Shown here piece after piece: positions 8,809 to 17,771 of a stretch of 53,664 bases of DNA. A model generated the notes under the pieces. The model did not search any database. It saw only the letters and a program-made list of their open reading frames with translations, and was not told the DNA's origin. Position 1 is the stretch's first letter. Each line of letters starts with the position of its first letter. Where the stretch lies: positions 1 to 53,664 of the forward strand of contig JAKADX010000028.1 of NCBI GenBank assembly GCA_021818505.1, written 5' to 3'. Source of the DNA: Pseudomonadota bacterium (lineage in GTDB: Bacteria; Pseudomonadota; Alphaproteobacteria; Acetobacterales; Acetobacteraceae). A program made the translations under genes and the position numbers.

Positions 8809-10051
8809 GGCCTACGTCCTGTGGCAGAAGCTCGCCCGTGCGGATGGTGCCGGCGCGCGGGCACAGGCCGATGGCATACGCCAGTTCCGCCGGATGCGCG
8901 ATGCGCCACAGCACCGCGTCCGCCCGCATCCCCGCCGCCAGCACGCCGCGATCATCGAGGCCCAGGGCGCGCGCGGCGTTGCGCGTCACGCCCGCCAACG
9001 CCTCCTCCGGCGTCAGGCGGAACAGCATGCAGCCCATGTTGAGGATCAGCAGCAGCGAGCAGATCGGCGAGGAGCCGGGGTTGCAGTCGGTGGCAAGCGC
9101 GATCGGCACGCCGTGGCGGCGCAGGCGATCGACCGGGGGCAACTGCGTCTCGCGCAGCACATAGAACGCGCCGGGCAGCAGCACGGCCACCGTGCCCGAC
9201 CGCGCCAGCGCCGCCGCCCCCGCCTCGCTCAGATATTCCAGATGATCCGCCGACAGCGCGCCGAACTCGGCGGCCAGTGCCGCGCCGCCGCTGTCGGAAA
9301 GCTGCTCGGCATGGAGCTTCACCGGCAGTCCCAGCGCGCGCGCACGCGCGAAGACGCACCGCGTCTGCGCGGGGCTGAAGGCGATGCGCTCGCAGAACGC
9401 ATCGACCGCGTCGGCCAGACCCGCCTCCGCCGCACGCGGCAGCATCTCCCGCGTCAGCAGGTCCACATAGGCGTCGGGCGCGTCGCGGAACTCCGGCGGC
9501 ACCGCGTGGGCGCCGAGGAAGCTGGTGCGGACATCGACGGGACGCAGTTCGCCCAGCCGCCGCGCGGCGCGCAACTGCCGCAACTCGGTATCCGTCTCAA
9601 GCCCGTAGCCGGACTTGATCTCGATCGTGGTCACGCCCTCGCGCAACAGCGCGTCCAGGCGCGGCAGGCTGGCCGCGACCAGCGCGTCCTCGTCCAGCGC
9701 CCGCGTCGCCCGCACGGTGGAGAGGATGCCGCCGCCGGCGCGCGCGATGTCCTCGTAGGAGGCGCCGCCGAGCCGCTGCTCGAACTCGCGCGCGCGGTCG
9801 CCGCCGTAAACCAGATGCGTGTGGCAGTCGATCAGGCCGGGGGTCATCACCCCACCCTCACCGTCGCGCACCCTGTGCGCCAGCGTCCCGGGCGGGGCGG
9901 GCAGGTCGGCGCGCCGGCCGACAAAGGCCAGCCGGCCGCCGGAAATCCCGATCGCGGCATCCTCGATCAGGCCGTACGGGGCGCCACCCACCGCCATCGT
10001 CGCAGCGGACAGGTTCAGCCAGAGCGTGTCCCACACGGCGCCCATGACCAT
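8783..10051 (-). CDS. hutI: Imidazolonepropionase
   Basis: A 422-residue amidohydrolase that opens the imidazolone ring of 4-imidazolone-5-propionate to give N-formimino-L-glutamate, step three of histidine degradation. Metal-binding and family motifs are visible: [16 protein letters not shown] (HxH), [42 protein letters not shown] and [12 protein letters not shown] with the metal Asp. Start ATG 10051 was retained, although ATG at codon 3 (10045) is possible. It overlaps hutU by 26 bases and begins 5 bases after the end of the flippase-like gene, so the five genes from 12.3 to 6.0 kb may be one transcript. No formiminoglutamate-processing gene (hutF/hutG) is seen here. Confidence 0.97.
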   Translation of the reverse strand: MVMGAVWDTLWLNLSAATMAVGGAPYGLIEDAAIGISGGRLAFVGRRADLPAPPGTLAHRVRDGEGGVMTPGLIDCHTHLVYGGDRAREFEQRLGGASYEDIARAGGGILSTVRATRALDEDALVAASLPRLDALLREGVTTIEIKSGYGLETDTELRQLRAARRLGELRPVDVRTSFLGAHAVPPEFRDAPDAYVDLLTREMLPRAAEAGLADAVDAFCERIAFSPAQTRCVFARARALGLPVKLHAEQLSDSGGAALAAEFGALSADHLEYLSEAGAAALARSGTVAVLLPGAFYVLRETQLPPVDRLRRHGVPIALATDCNPGSSPICSLLLILNMGCMLFRLTPEEALAGVTRNAARALGLDDRGVLAAGMRADAVLWRIAHPAELAYAIGLCPRAGTIRTGELLPQDVGHAAISASR

Positions 10052-10056
10052 GAATG

Positions 10057-11037
10057 TCAGCCGGTCGCGGCCCGTATCGCAACCCCGCCGCGCCGCTCCA
10101 TCCGCACCCAGAGCGCCAGGCTCGGCACGCCGAACACGACGTCACGGAGCCGCTTGACCAGCGACAGCGCCAGCCCCAGCGCCGGCGGCACGCCGAACAG
10201 GTCGCAGACCAGGATGAACCCGCCCTCCTGCACGCCGAGCGCGCCGGGCACCAGGAACGCCGCCCCACGGATGGCGTAGCCCAGGCTCTCGATCACCAGC
10301 GCCGGGCCGGGCCGCACCGGGTGGCCGAGGGCATCGAGCGCCAGCCAGACTTCCACCCCGCCCAGCATCCACGCGATCAGGTGGCATAGCGCGGCGACGC
10401 CAAGGCGGCGCCGGTGCTGCTGAAGGCCGGCCAGCGTCGCGTCCAGCCCGTCGATCCGCCCGGCCCAGCCGAGCCGCCGGGCACTGCGTTCGGCCAGCCG
10501 CGCGACGCCGAGCCGCTGCGCCGGCACCAGGAAGGCACTGAGCACGCACAGCAACAGCACGGCGCTGCCCATCCAGACCGACACCGCGCCCGCCCCCTGC
10601 TCGGCCACCAGGAGCGCCAGCCCAAGCAGCGTGAAGGGAATCTGCGAGACCAACTCGACGGTGGTATCGGTGATGGTCGCCGCCACCGCCAGCGGCACCA
10701 CGACGCCGGCCCGCAGGAGCACGCGAACGGCGGCCAGCAACCCGGCGACCGGCAGCACCGGCAGCAGGCTGTTCACGCCCTCGCGCAGCCAGCGGGCGAC
10801 GATGAACACGCGAAAACGCGGCGGCCCGGGCCGGCACACGGTCCGCCACGCCGTGGCGGTCAGCGCGAACTGCACCAGCCGCAACGGCAGGACCAGGATC
10901 AGAAACCAGCGCGCCTGGGCGAACAGATCGAACACGCGGTCGATACCGACGCGCGCCAGCAGCAGGCCGCCGAGCGCCAGACCGAGCGCCAGCGCCAGGC
11001 CGGTCGAATAGCGCCGCAGCCGCTCAGGAACCCGCAT
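10057..11037 (-). CDS. Flippase-like / lysylphosphatidylglycerol-synthase transmembrane-region protein (UPF0104)
   Basis: A 326-residue integral membrane protein with about seven or eight hydrophobic segments, beginning with [19 protein letters not shown] (about 12-30) and ending near the basic tail [13 protein letters not shown]. Conserved parts such as [38 protein letters not shown] and [14 protein letters not shown] match the flippase-like domain of the LPG-synthase TM family, in which GxQEG is typical. Members include HpnL-like proteins linked to hopanoid transport and lipid flippases; the substrate here cannot be told. Start ATG 11037 lies within the end of the sulfotransferase gene (14-base overlap), and the stop is 5 bases before hutI, so it is embedded in a transcription unit with the hut genes. 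Confidence 0.85.
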   Translation of the reverse strand: MRVPERLRRYSTGLALALGLALGGLLLARVGIDRVFDLFAQARWFLILVLPLRLVQFALTATAWRTVCRPGPPRFRVFIVARWLREGVNSLLPVLPVAGLLAAVRVLLRAGVVVPLAVAATITDTTVELVSQIPFTLLGLALLVAEQGAGAVSVWMGSAVLLLCVLSAFLVPAQRLGVARLAERSARRLGWAGRIDGLDATLAGLQQHRRRLGVAALCHLIAWMLGGVEVWLALDALGHPVRPGPALVIESLGYAIRGAAFLVPGALGVQEGGFILVCDLFGVPPALGLALSLVKRLRDVVFGVPSLALWVRMERRGGVAIRAATG

Positions 11038-12289
11038 GTGCCGGCCGGGTCCGCACGCCGCGCGCCGGCCCCGCCGGCTCGCCCTCGGCCGGCACGCCGA
11101 ACACGCCGACATATTCGGCGAAGCGTGCGCGCAGTTCGTCGGGGTCGATGAAGTGAGAGGCGAAGCTGTAATGGTTCTCGCCATAGCCGCCGCGCGGCTG
11201 CGCCGCTACAAGCCGCTCCATCGCCGCGCGCGCGGGTGCGGACAGGTCGAGGCCGAAATGGGCGTAGAGCCGCTCGGCCGCCTCGATCGGCCGATGCACC
11301 ACGTCGCGGTAGCGCAGGTGCAGCACCTGAGCGGGCGGGAAGCGAGGCGCGCGCGCCTCGTTCAGCATCAGCCCGGCGCCGCGAACCCAGTCATCGACCA
11401 CCATGCGCCCGATGGCGCGCCGGTCGAGCCGGCGCGTGAACGGCGCGCGCAGAATCTCCGTCAGTTGCGCGACCGAGGGCAGCACCTTGAGCGGATCACG
11501 GTGCAGGAACACCACGCGGGCGTCGGGATAGACAGCGCACAGCGCGTCCAGCGCGAAGACATGGTCAGGGCATTTCAGCACCCAGCGCCCGCGCTGGCCC
11601 TGGTGCTGCAGGTGCTGCAGGAACCGCTTGTGGAAACGGTACGCCGCCAGATGCCCACGCGCACGCAGCCACGCCTTGTAGCTCGGGATGTCGTACATCG
11701 TCTCGAAGCGCAGGCTTTGCAGCACCTGCGCGGTGATCTCGGTGCACTCCTGCGGCGTGCGGCTGTCCAGCGGATGCACGCTGCGCAGCGCCGGGGCAAA
11801 CCAGGCGAAGCGTCGCAATGTGCGGTCCACCTTCTCCGCGCGCCGGTCGCGCCGCGCGCCGGGTTCGGGATAGGGGTAGATGGTCTGCCAGACCAACGGC
11901 GCCACCGCACCGGGGTCGGCGATCAGCAGGCGATGGAAGAAGGTGCTGCCACTGCGCGGCAGGCCGGTGATGATCAGCGGCGCCGTGATCGGCTCCTCAA
12001 GGATCGCCGGCGCCCGCGCCTCCTCCGTCCGCAGCCGCGCCACGTTGCCGAGCAGGCGCAGCACGTCCCAGCGCAGGCCGAGCCGACCAAGGAGGGAGAG
12101 GTCAGCCTCCTCGGCGCAGGCGCGCAGCAGCGTCGCGAGCGGCGCCTCGACACCTTCGCCGCCGAGGCCCACGCCGTCGGTTGCAAGGTCGATCAACTCC
12201 GTGACATCACCCGACCAGAACCGGCCGGTCACACTCGCCGCAAACCGGGCCGCTCGCCTTCGCAGCGAGCGACCATGCTCCAATTCCAT
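11024..12289 (-). CDS. Sulfotransferase family protein
   Basis: A protein of about 421 residues with the PAPS-binding 5'-phosphosulfate loop ITGLPRSGSTFFHRLLI (about residues 105-121) and the 3'-phosphate-binding region ARVVFLHRDPLKVLPSVAQL (about 256-275), the signature of the Sulfotransfer_3 family. Such proteins move sulfate from PAPS to hydroxyl or amine groups of lipids, sugars or small metabolites; the acceptor is unknown. Start ATG 12289 is preferred because AAGG lies about 12 bases upstream, with ATG 12325 an in-frame alternative adding 12 residues. Its end overlaps the flippase-like gene by 14 bases, suggesting a joint role, for example making and moving a sulfated lipid. This link to lipids is inference. 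Confidence 0.88.
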   Translation of the reverse strand: MELEHGRSLRRRAARFAASVTGRFWSGDVTELIDLATDGVGLGGEGVEAPLATLLRACAEEADLSLLGRLGLRWDVLRLLGNVARLRTEEARAPAILEEPITAPLIITGLPRSGSTFFHRLLIADPGAVAPLVWQTIYPYPEPGARRDRRAEKVDRTLRRFAWFAPALRSVHPLDSRTPQECTEITAQVLQSLRFETMYDIPSYKAWLRARGHLAAYRFHKRFLQHLQHQGQRGRWVLKCPDHVFALDALCAVYPDARVVFLHRDPLKVLPSVAQLTEILRAPFTRRLDRRAIGRMVVDDWVRGAGLMLNEARAPRFPPAQVLHLRYRDVVHRPIEAAERLYAHFGLDLSAPARAAMERLVAAQPRGGYGENHYSFASHFIDPDELRARFAEYVGVFGVPAEGEPAGPARGVRTRPAHAGS

Positions 12290-12346
12290 TCTCGAAAACC
12301 TTATCCGCCGCTTCGAGCCACGCAACGATCCACTGGGGCCACGGGT

Positions 12347-13288
12347 TCAATCCGTCAAGCGGGTGTAAGCGGCGGCCAGGGCGAGGATCACCCCCCCATA
12401 GAGCATCTGCTTGACCGGCTCCGGCGCATTCAGCAGCGTCAGCAGGCTGTCCAGGACGGTCAGGAACAGCGCCCCCACGATCGTCCCGCCGTAACCGCCG
12501 CGGCCGCCAAAGATGGAGGTGCCGCCAATGATCGCCGCAGCGATCGCCGGCAGCAGATAGACATTGGCGAGGCTGAGGTCGGCGGCGTTGGTGGTGCCCA
12601 CCAGCACGATCCCCGCGACCGCGGCCAGCAGGCCGCAGGCGGCATAGGCCGCGAGCAGCACACGCCAGACCCGCACGCCGGACAGCCGGCACGCGGCCTC
12701 ATTGTCGCCGACCGCGTACAGCAGCCGCCCGAAGCCGGAGCGGCGCAGTCCCAGGATCAGCAGCAGCGCCAGCGGCAACCAGAGGAACAGCGCATAGGGC
12801 ACCAACCCCGCGAACTTGCCGCTGCCCAGGGTGGCCACGGCGCGCGGAACCAGTTGCTCCTGGCCGATGATCTTCTGGCTGTAAACCACCAGCGCGCCCT
12901 GGGCCATCAGGCCGGTCCCCAGCGTCATCACGAGCGGCTGTACGCGGAAAATTGCAACGCCGACGCCGTTGAGCAGCCCCACCAGCAGCCCGGCCGCGAG
13001 CCCAAGCAGCACGGCGAGGGTGGTGCCGAGCGGTGCGGCGTTGGACGACAGCAGATAGGCGGCGCCGCTCGCCACGCTGGCCACCGACAGGTCGATGCCG
13101 CCGGCCAGCAGCAGCAGCGTCTCGCCCCCGGCCATCAGACCGAGCGGGACAGCGAACAGCAGCGTGTTGGCGATCCAGTCGGGGGTGACGGTACCCGGCC
13201 GGACCACCGTGATGATGCCGACCAGCAGAGCCAGCAACAACGCGAGCACCAGCAGCGACCGCTCGCGCAGGAAGGCCGCGAGGGTCAC
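12347..13288 (-). CDS. Ribose-type ABC transporter permease (RbsC/BPD_transp_2 family), second permease
   Basis: A 313-residue polytopic inner-membrane permease of the monosaccharide class (CUT2). Family motifs include GGETLLLLAGGIDLSVASVASGAAY (about 54-78), MTLGTGLMAQGALVVYS, GDNEAACRLSGVRVWR (the cytoplasmic coupling loop) and AAAIIGGTSIFGGRGGYGGTIVGAL. The start is GTG 13288, which overlaps the stop of the upstream permease as GTGA, indicating translational coupling. It is the last gene of the sugar operon. Having two different RbsC-like permeases with one ATPase suggests a heterodimeric membrane channel. Confidence 0.9.
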   Translation of the reverse strand: MTLAAFLRERSLLVLALLLALLVGIITVVRPGTVTPDWIANTLLFAVPLGLMAGGETLLLLAGGIDLSVASVASGAAYLLSSNAAPLGTTLAVLLGLAAGLLVGLLNGVGVAIFRVQPLVMTLGTGLMAQGALVVYSQKIIGQEQLVPRAVATLGSGKFAGLVPYALFLWLPLALLLILGLRRSGFGRLLYAVGDNEAACRLSGVRVWRVLLAAYAACGLLAAVAGIVLVGTTNAADLSLANVYLLPAIAAAIIGGTSIFGGRGGYGGTIVGALFLTVLDSLLTLLNAPEPVKQMLYGGVILALAAAYTRLTD

Positions 13289-14247
13289 GGCCGCTGCCGC
13301 AGCAGGGTCGCCAGCCCGCCGCCCATGACCACCAGCACGATCAGCGTGCCCTGGATCACCTGCCCGAAATTCGGATCGATGTTGAGGAAGATCAGGTCGG
13401 TCGGGATCAGTGTCAGGATATAGGCGGCGAACATCGGCCCGGTCATGCCGCCCCGCCCGCCGGTCAGGCTGACCCCGCCGACCACCACCGCCGCCAGCCC
13501 GCTCAGTGTATAGTACGTGCCGGCGAGCGGCGAGCCGATGCCGGTGGTCATGGTCAGCGCCAGCCCGCCGACGGCGCTGAACACGCCGCCCACGACATAG
13601 GCGAGGAAGCGTGTCCGCTCGACCGCGACGCCGCTGCGGAACGCCGCCGTGCGGTCGCTGCCGATCGCATAGAGCGTCAGGCCGAGCCGGCTCGATCGCA
13701 CCGGCAGCCAGATCGCGGCGACGACCACGATCAGCAGCACAAGCGCGTTCGGCACCAGCCCGTCGAACAGCGTCCCCGCGCCGAGATTGAGGAATGCGTC
13801 CGGCGCGCCGCCGCCCGGCTGCTCCAGGATCAGCAGCGCGATCCCACCCCAGATGAACCCAGCCGCCAGCGTCACCACCACATCCGGCACGCGCGAGGCG
13901 ACCAGCACCGCGCCGTTCACCGCCCCGGACGCGGCGCCGCCCAGCACGATCAGCGCCGCGAGGCCGAGCGACTGGCCGAAGCCTGCGTGTTGCATGGTCC
14001 GCGCGGCGACGACGTTGGCGACCGCCATCAGCGATCCGACCGAGAGGTCGATGCCGCCGGAGAGCACAACCACCGTCTGCGCCGCCGCCGCCAGCGCCAG
14101 CGGCAGCGCGCCGAGAGCGAGCGACTGCACGTCGAAGGCACCAAAGGCCGGATGGATGGCGACCGTCGCGGCCAGAAACAGTGCCACCAGCATCGGCATC
14201 ACCAGCAGCGCCGCGTGCCGCCGCAGCAACCGGCCGGGGCGCGTCAC
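13285..14247 (-). CDS. Ribose-type ABC transporter permease (RbsC/BPD_transp_2 family), first permease
   Basis: A 320-residue polytopic permease of the CUT2 monosaccharide class. Visible family segments are AAAQTVVVLSGGIDLSVGSLMAVANVVAA (about 54-82), DVVVTLAAGFIWGGIALLI, YAIGSDRTAAFRSGVAVERTR (coupling loop) and LAAVVVGGVSLTGGRGGMTGPMFAAYIL. It begins at ATG 14247 within the end of the ATPase gene (ATGA overlap) and overlaps the second permease at its stop. The protein likely pairs with that permease to form the channel of the importer encoded between 12.3 and 16.8 kb. The substrate is set by the binding protein and is not known. Confidence 0.9.
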   Translation of the reverse strand: MTRPGRLLRRHAALLVMPMLVALFLAATVAIHPAFGAFDVQSLALGALPLALAAAAQTVVVLSGGIDLSVGSLMAVANVVAARTMQHAGFGQSLGLAALIVLGGAASGAVNGAVLVASRVPDVVVTLAAGFIWGGIALLILEQPGGGAPDAFLNLGAGTLFDGLVPNALVLLIVVVAAIWLPVRSSRLGLTLYAIGSDRTAAFRSGVAVERTRFLAYVVGGVFSAVGGLALTMTTGIGSPLAGTYYTLSGLAAVVVGGVSLTGGRGGMTGPMFAAYILTLIPTDLIFLNIDPNFGQVIQGTLIVLVVMGGGLATLLRQRP

Positions 14248-15734
14248 GCCGGGGCCTCCGCCCGCGCCCGCAGCCCGTGCGCGGCGCGCAGCAGCGTCGC
14301 CTCGTCGGCTCCGGCGGCCGGCATTCCGGCGACGATCCGCCCGCCGAACAGAACGGCGACACGGTCGCAGGCGAGCGGGATTTCCGACAATTCCGAGGTG
14401 AACAACAGGACTGCCGCGCCGGACGCCGCAAGCTCGCGCAGCAGGGCGTAGATCTGTCGCTTGGTGCCGATGTCGATGCCGCGCGTCGGATCGAAGCAGA
14501 GCAGCGTGCGAAAGCCGCAGGCGAGCCAGCGCGCGATCACCACCTTCTGCTGATTGCCACCCGACAGCCGCTTCACCTCGGCCGCCGCGCGGGTGTCGAT
14601 CTGCAGCCGCCGCACCGCCTCGGCCACGCGCGCCCGCTCCGCGCGCATCGGCAATCCGCCCCAGTCGCGCAGGCGGCGGACCAGCGGCAGGGCGATGTTC
14701 TCATGCACCGAACGTTGCGGCAGCAGCGCGCGCACGCGGTCGGCCGGCACCAGCACCAGCCCGGCGCGGATGGCGTCGGCCGGATGGTGGAAATGCTGCG
14801 GTGCGCCGGCGGCCAGGATGGCGCCGGCATCGGGACGGCGCAGGCCGGCAAGGCAGTCGAACAGTTCCTCCTGCCCCTGCCCCTCCAGCGCCGCCAGGCC
14901 GAGCACTTCGCCGGCGCGGAGCGCGAAGGACACGTCGCGCAGCTTCTCGCCGCAGCGCAGGGCCTGCACCTCCAACGCCGGAGGGCCGGACGGCGCCGCC
15001 GCGGCGGCGATTCCGGCGCGCGCGGCCGCCTCCGGCGGCGCGCCGAGCATGAGCGCGACGATGCGCTCCTCCCCACCCTGCGCCGGCTCGACCACGCCGA
15101 CGGTCACGCCGTCGCGCAGCACGGTCGCGCGGTCGCACAGAGCGGCGATCTCGGCCAGACGATGCGAGATGAAGATGACGGATCGGCCGAGCGACCGCCA
15201 CTGGCGCGCCGCCGCATAGACATGCTCGGCGAGATCAGGCGGCAATGCGGCGGTGATCTCATCGAGCAACAGGATGTCCGGCTCGGCGGCGAGCGCGCGG
15301 GCAAGATCGATCAGCCGCAGCGTCGGCAGCGGCAGCTCGCGCACTGCGGTCGCGAAATCGAGTGCCGAGAACCCGAACCGCCCGAGCCATTGCCGCACCA
15401 CATCGGGCGGCGTACGCGCCAGCCGCAGGTTCTGCGCGATCGTCAGGTCCGGGACCAGCGCCGGGTCCTGATAGACCGAAACCAGCCCCGCCTGCCGTGC
15501 CGCCAGCGGCGAGCGGAAGCGGCGTGGCGTGCCGCGGATGCTGATGCTGCCGCCATCGGGGCGGAGCACGCCGGTCAGCATCTTGACCAGCGTACTCTTG
15601 CCCGCGCCGTTGGCGCCCATGAGCGCATGAACTTCGCCCGCGCGCACCTGCAGATCGGCGGCGCGCAGCGCGACCACGGAGCCGAAGCTCCGGGCGACGC
15701 CGCGCGCATCCAGCAGCAGCGCGGCGTCAGACAA
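14244..15734 (-). CDS. Sugar ABC transporter ATPase, two fused nucleotide-binding domains (RbsA/MglA-like)
   Basis: A 496-residue tandem-NBD ATPase that powers CUT2 sugar import from the cytoplasmic face. NBD1 has an intact Walker A GANGAGKST (about 40-48), Walker B/catalytic DILLLDEITAALP (about 153-164) and switch His in IFISHRLAEIA, but its signature region reads LPLPTLRLIDLARAL instead of LSxGQ. NBD2 has the reverse pattern: the Walker A site is ALEGQGQEEL without the Lys-Ser/Thr, Walker B reads LLCFDPTRGID with no canonical Asp-Glu pair, but the signature LSGGNQQKVVIARWL is perfect. Thus only the site formed by NBD1 Walker motifs and NBD2 signature looks competent. It overlaps the permease gene by 4 bases and lies 35 bases after the binding-protein gene. 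Confidence 0.92.
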   Translation of the reverse strand: MSDAALLLDARGVARSFGSVVALRAADLQVRAGEVHALMGANGAGKSTLVKMLTGVLRPDGGSISIRGTPRRFRSPLAARQAGLVSVYQDPALVPDLTIAQNLRLARTPPDVVRQWLGRFGFSALDFATAVRELPLPTLRLIDLARALAAEPDILLLDEITAALPPDLAEHVYAAARQWRSLGRSVIFISHRLAEIAALCDRATVLRDGVTVGVVEPAQGGEERIVALMLGAPPEAAARAGIAAAAAPSGPPALEVQALRCGEKLRDVSFALRAGEVLGLAALEGQGQEELFDCLAGLRRPDAGAILAAGAPQHFHHPADAIRAGLVLVPADRVRALLPQRSVHENIALPLVRRLRDWGGLPMRAERARVAEAVRRLQIDTRAAAEVKRLSGGNQQKVVIARWLACGFRTLLCFDPTRGIDIGTKRQIYALLRELAASGAAVLLFTSELSEIPLACDRVAVLFGGRIVAGMPAAGADEATLLRAAHGLRARAEAPA

Positions 15735-15769
15735 TCACGTCGCCCCGCGCCGTCATGCCGTGTCCGGCG

Positions 15770-16807
15770 TTACGGCCCTTCGCAGGCGATCATCTGCGCC
15801 GGCGTGTAGTTGGTGTAGGGCTTGATCTCCATATCGACGCTGTAATAGGGGTCGAGCTTCGGGATGTACACGCTCTTGAGCTTCGCCATGCCGGCGTCGG
15901 TGGTGTTGTCCCAGACTTCCGGGGTCAGCTTGATGACGTGCGGATGCGACTTGTGCTGCAGCACGTCGAGCGCCACGGCCAGCCCGACCGCGCCGACCGT
16001 GGGCGGGTTGGTGACGGCGGCGCCGGTGAGGCCCTTCGCCTTCCACTCGATCAGCTGGCCGATGAAGCCGTCGTTGTCGGCGCCGACCACCGGCACGAAA
16101 GGCTTCTGCGCCGTCTGGTACGCTTCCGGCACCGCCGAATCGATGCCTGAGGTCCACACGCCATCGATCTGCTTGCCGGAGGCGAGCAGGTCGCGGATCT
16201 GCTTGGAGGCGGTGTTGATCGCCCAACCGGTGAAAGGCATGGCGACGACGTGGATGTCCGGATACTTCTTGAGCGCCTCGGTGAATCCCTCGTGCCGGTC
16301 GGCGTCGGCGGGCACGCCGTCGATGCCACGCATCTCGACCACGTCGCCCTTGCCGTGCAACCGCTCGAACAGCCATTGCGCGCCGAGCCGGCCGTAGGCG
16401 ACCTGATCGTTCGAGACGACATATGCCTCCGGCGCGCTCACCGCCTGATCGACGGCGACCACGACGATGCCGCGGCTGGCCGCCTGCTTGATGACCGGGT
16501 TCAGCGCGTCGCGGCTGGACGGGTTGACGATGATGGCGTTGGCGCCGGCGGAGATCAGGTTGCGCAGATCGGCGATCTGCTCGGGCGGGCCACCGTTGCG
16601 GTTGGCCAGGATCACTTTCGAGACGATCCCCGACGCTTTCGCCTGCGCCTTGATCGAGCAGATCATCTCTTCGCGCCAGCCGTTGCCGATCAGCGTGTTG
16701 GACACGCCGACGACGAACTTCCCGCCCGCAGCGCTGGCACCGTGCGAAGCGCCGAGCAGTGCCGAGACCGCCACGGCTCCGGCGGCAAACCATCCCAGAT
16801 GTCGCAT
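15770..16807 (-). CDS. Sugar ABC transporter periplasmic substrate-binding protein (RbsB-like, Peripla_BP_4)
   Basis: A 345-residue periplasmic binding protein with a signal peptide ([21 protein letters not shown], cleavage near residue 27). The mature part has the two-lobed type I fold: [31 protein letters not shown], then [21 protein letters not shown], a ribose-binding-like region [22 protein letters not shown], and [16 protein letters not shown]. It starts at ATG 16807, preceded by AGGGAGG-like ribosome-binding sequence. The gene lies between the kinase (61 bases upstream) and the ATPase, and the ligand is probably a monosaccharide or cyclitol processed by the operon's dehydrogenase, isomerase and kinase. 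The exact ligand cannot be read from sequence. Confidence 0.92.
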   Translation of the reverse strand: MRHLGWFAAGAVAVSALLGASHGASAAGGKFVVGVSNTLIGNGWREEMICSIKAQAKASGIVSKVILANRNGGPPEQIADLRNLISAGANAIIVNPSSRDALNPVIKQAASRGIVVVAVDQAVSAPEAYVVSNDQVAYGRLGAQWLFERLHGKGDVVEMRGIDGVPADADRHEGFTEALKKYPDIHVVAMPFTGWAINTASKQIRDLLASGKQIDGVWTSGIDSAVPEAYQTAQKPFVPVVGADNDGFIGQLIEWKAKGLTGAAVTNPPTVGAVGLAVALDVLQHKSHPHVIKLTPEVWDNTTDAGMAKLKSVYIPKLDPYYSVDMEIKPYTNYTPAQMIACEGP

Positions 16808-16868
16808 GGATTCCCTCCCTACTTGGCAATCATGTTTGTAACCTTCCAACCGACGTGCCGGAAGGCCC

Positions 16869-17771
16869 TTACGGCCGCGCCTCGTCGCGCACGCGCTCGG
16901 GCGGCGCCGCGCCCGTCGCCACCAGCCGGCAGCCTTCACGCGCGTCCGCCGCCGGTGTCGCGACCGGGTGGCCCACACGTTGCGCCACCAGCGCGCGCAA
17001 CGAGTCCGCCAGCCCGCCGGCCAGGAACAGCGGTTCCCCCGCGTCCAGGTGCAGCGCGCCGGCCAGCGCCCCGAGGTGCGCCGCCGCCCGGTCACGGATG
17101 GCAAGCGCCGCCGGTTCGCCCGCCGCCGCCGCGCGCAGGACCAGCGGCGCCATCGCTCCAAGACGCTCCGGCCCGAGCAGCGGGATCCAGCCGCGCGGCG
17201 CCGCCGACAGCGCGCGCAATTCCGCGAACACCGAATCGGCCAGCCCGTCGCGCGGTGCCAACCCGTCCGCGACGGCCAGCGCATGGCGCAGCGCGCGCTG
17301 ACCGATCCAGGCGCCGCTGCCGCGATCGCCGCCGATCCAGCCCCAGCCGTCGCGCTCGATCGAGGTGCCGTCGGCGAACAGCCGATGCCCGGCAACGCCC
17401 GTGCCGGCAATGATAAGGCCCGAGGGGGCGCCGCCCGAAGCGCCGATCAGCGCCGCGTAGCCGTCGCTCATCACCACGGCGCGGGCAAAGCGCGGCACGG
17501 CGTCGAGGAGGCCGCTGCGGGCTGCCGGCACGCTCAGCCCGGCGCCGCCGAGCGCCAGCGTCACGTCGCCGACCGCGGCCGGGTCGCGGCCGGCACGGAT
17601 GGCGCAGGCCGCCCACAGGCCGGTCAGGCTGGCCGCCGCCCGGTCGATGTCGGTGGCGGGATTGCAGGGTCCGTCCTCCGCCTCGGCCAGCGTTGAGCCA
17701 CTGGTGGCGACGAGGCCCCCCCGGCACCGTGTGCCGCCGGCATCGACGCAGAAGATGAGATCGGTGGTCAC
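16869..17771 (-). CDS. BadF/BadG/BcrA/BcrD-type ATPase, likely N-acetylglucosamine-kinase-like sugar kinase
   Basis: A 300-residue protein of the ASKHA (actin/hexokinase) fold. The phosphate-1 motif [17 protein letters not shown] is at about residues 5-21, the adenosine region shows [19 protein letters not shown] and [18 protein letters not shown], and [19 protein letters not shown] is near the C-terminus. The combination GxGWxxGDxGSGxWIG is typical of GlcNAc-kinase-like BadF proteins, which phosphorylate sugars in the cytosol. It starts at GTG 17771, overlapping the preceding Gfo/Idh/MocA stop codon (GTGTGACC), showing tight coupling. It probably phosphorylates the sugar imported by the adjacent ABC transporter; that role is inferred. 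Confidence 0.87.
   Translation of the reverse strand: MTTDLIFCVDAGGTRCRGGLVATSGSTLAEAEDGPCNPATDIDRAAASLTGLWAACAIRAGRDPAAVGDVTLALGGAGLSVPAARSGLLDAVPRFARAVVMSDGYAALIGASGGAPSGLIIAGTGVAGHRLFADGTSIERDGWGWIGGDRGSGAWIGQRALRHALAVADGLAPRDGLADSVFAELRALSAAPRGWIPLLGPERLGAMAPLVLRAAAAGEPAALAIRDRAAAHLGALAGALHLDAGEPLFLAGGLADSLRALVAQRVGHPVATPAADAREGCRLVATGAAPPERVRDEARP

Noticed and set aside
11036-13423. Long plus-strand open frame opposite the sulfotransferase and permease genes
   Set aside because: His/Gln/Arg-rich, no domain, entirely antisense to genes with clear motifs.
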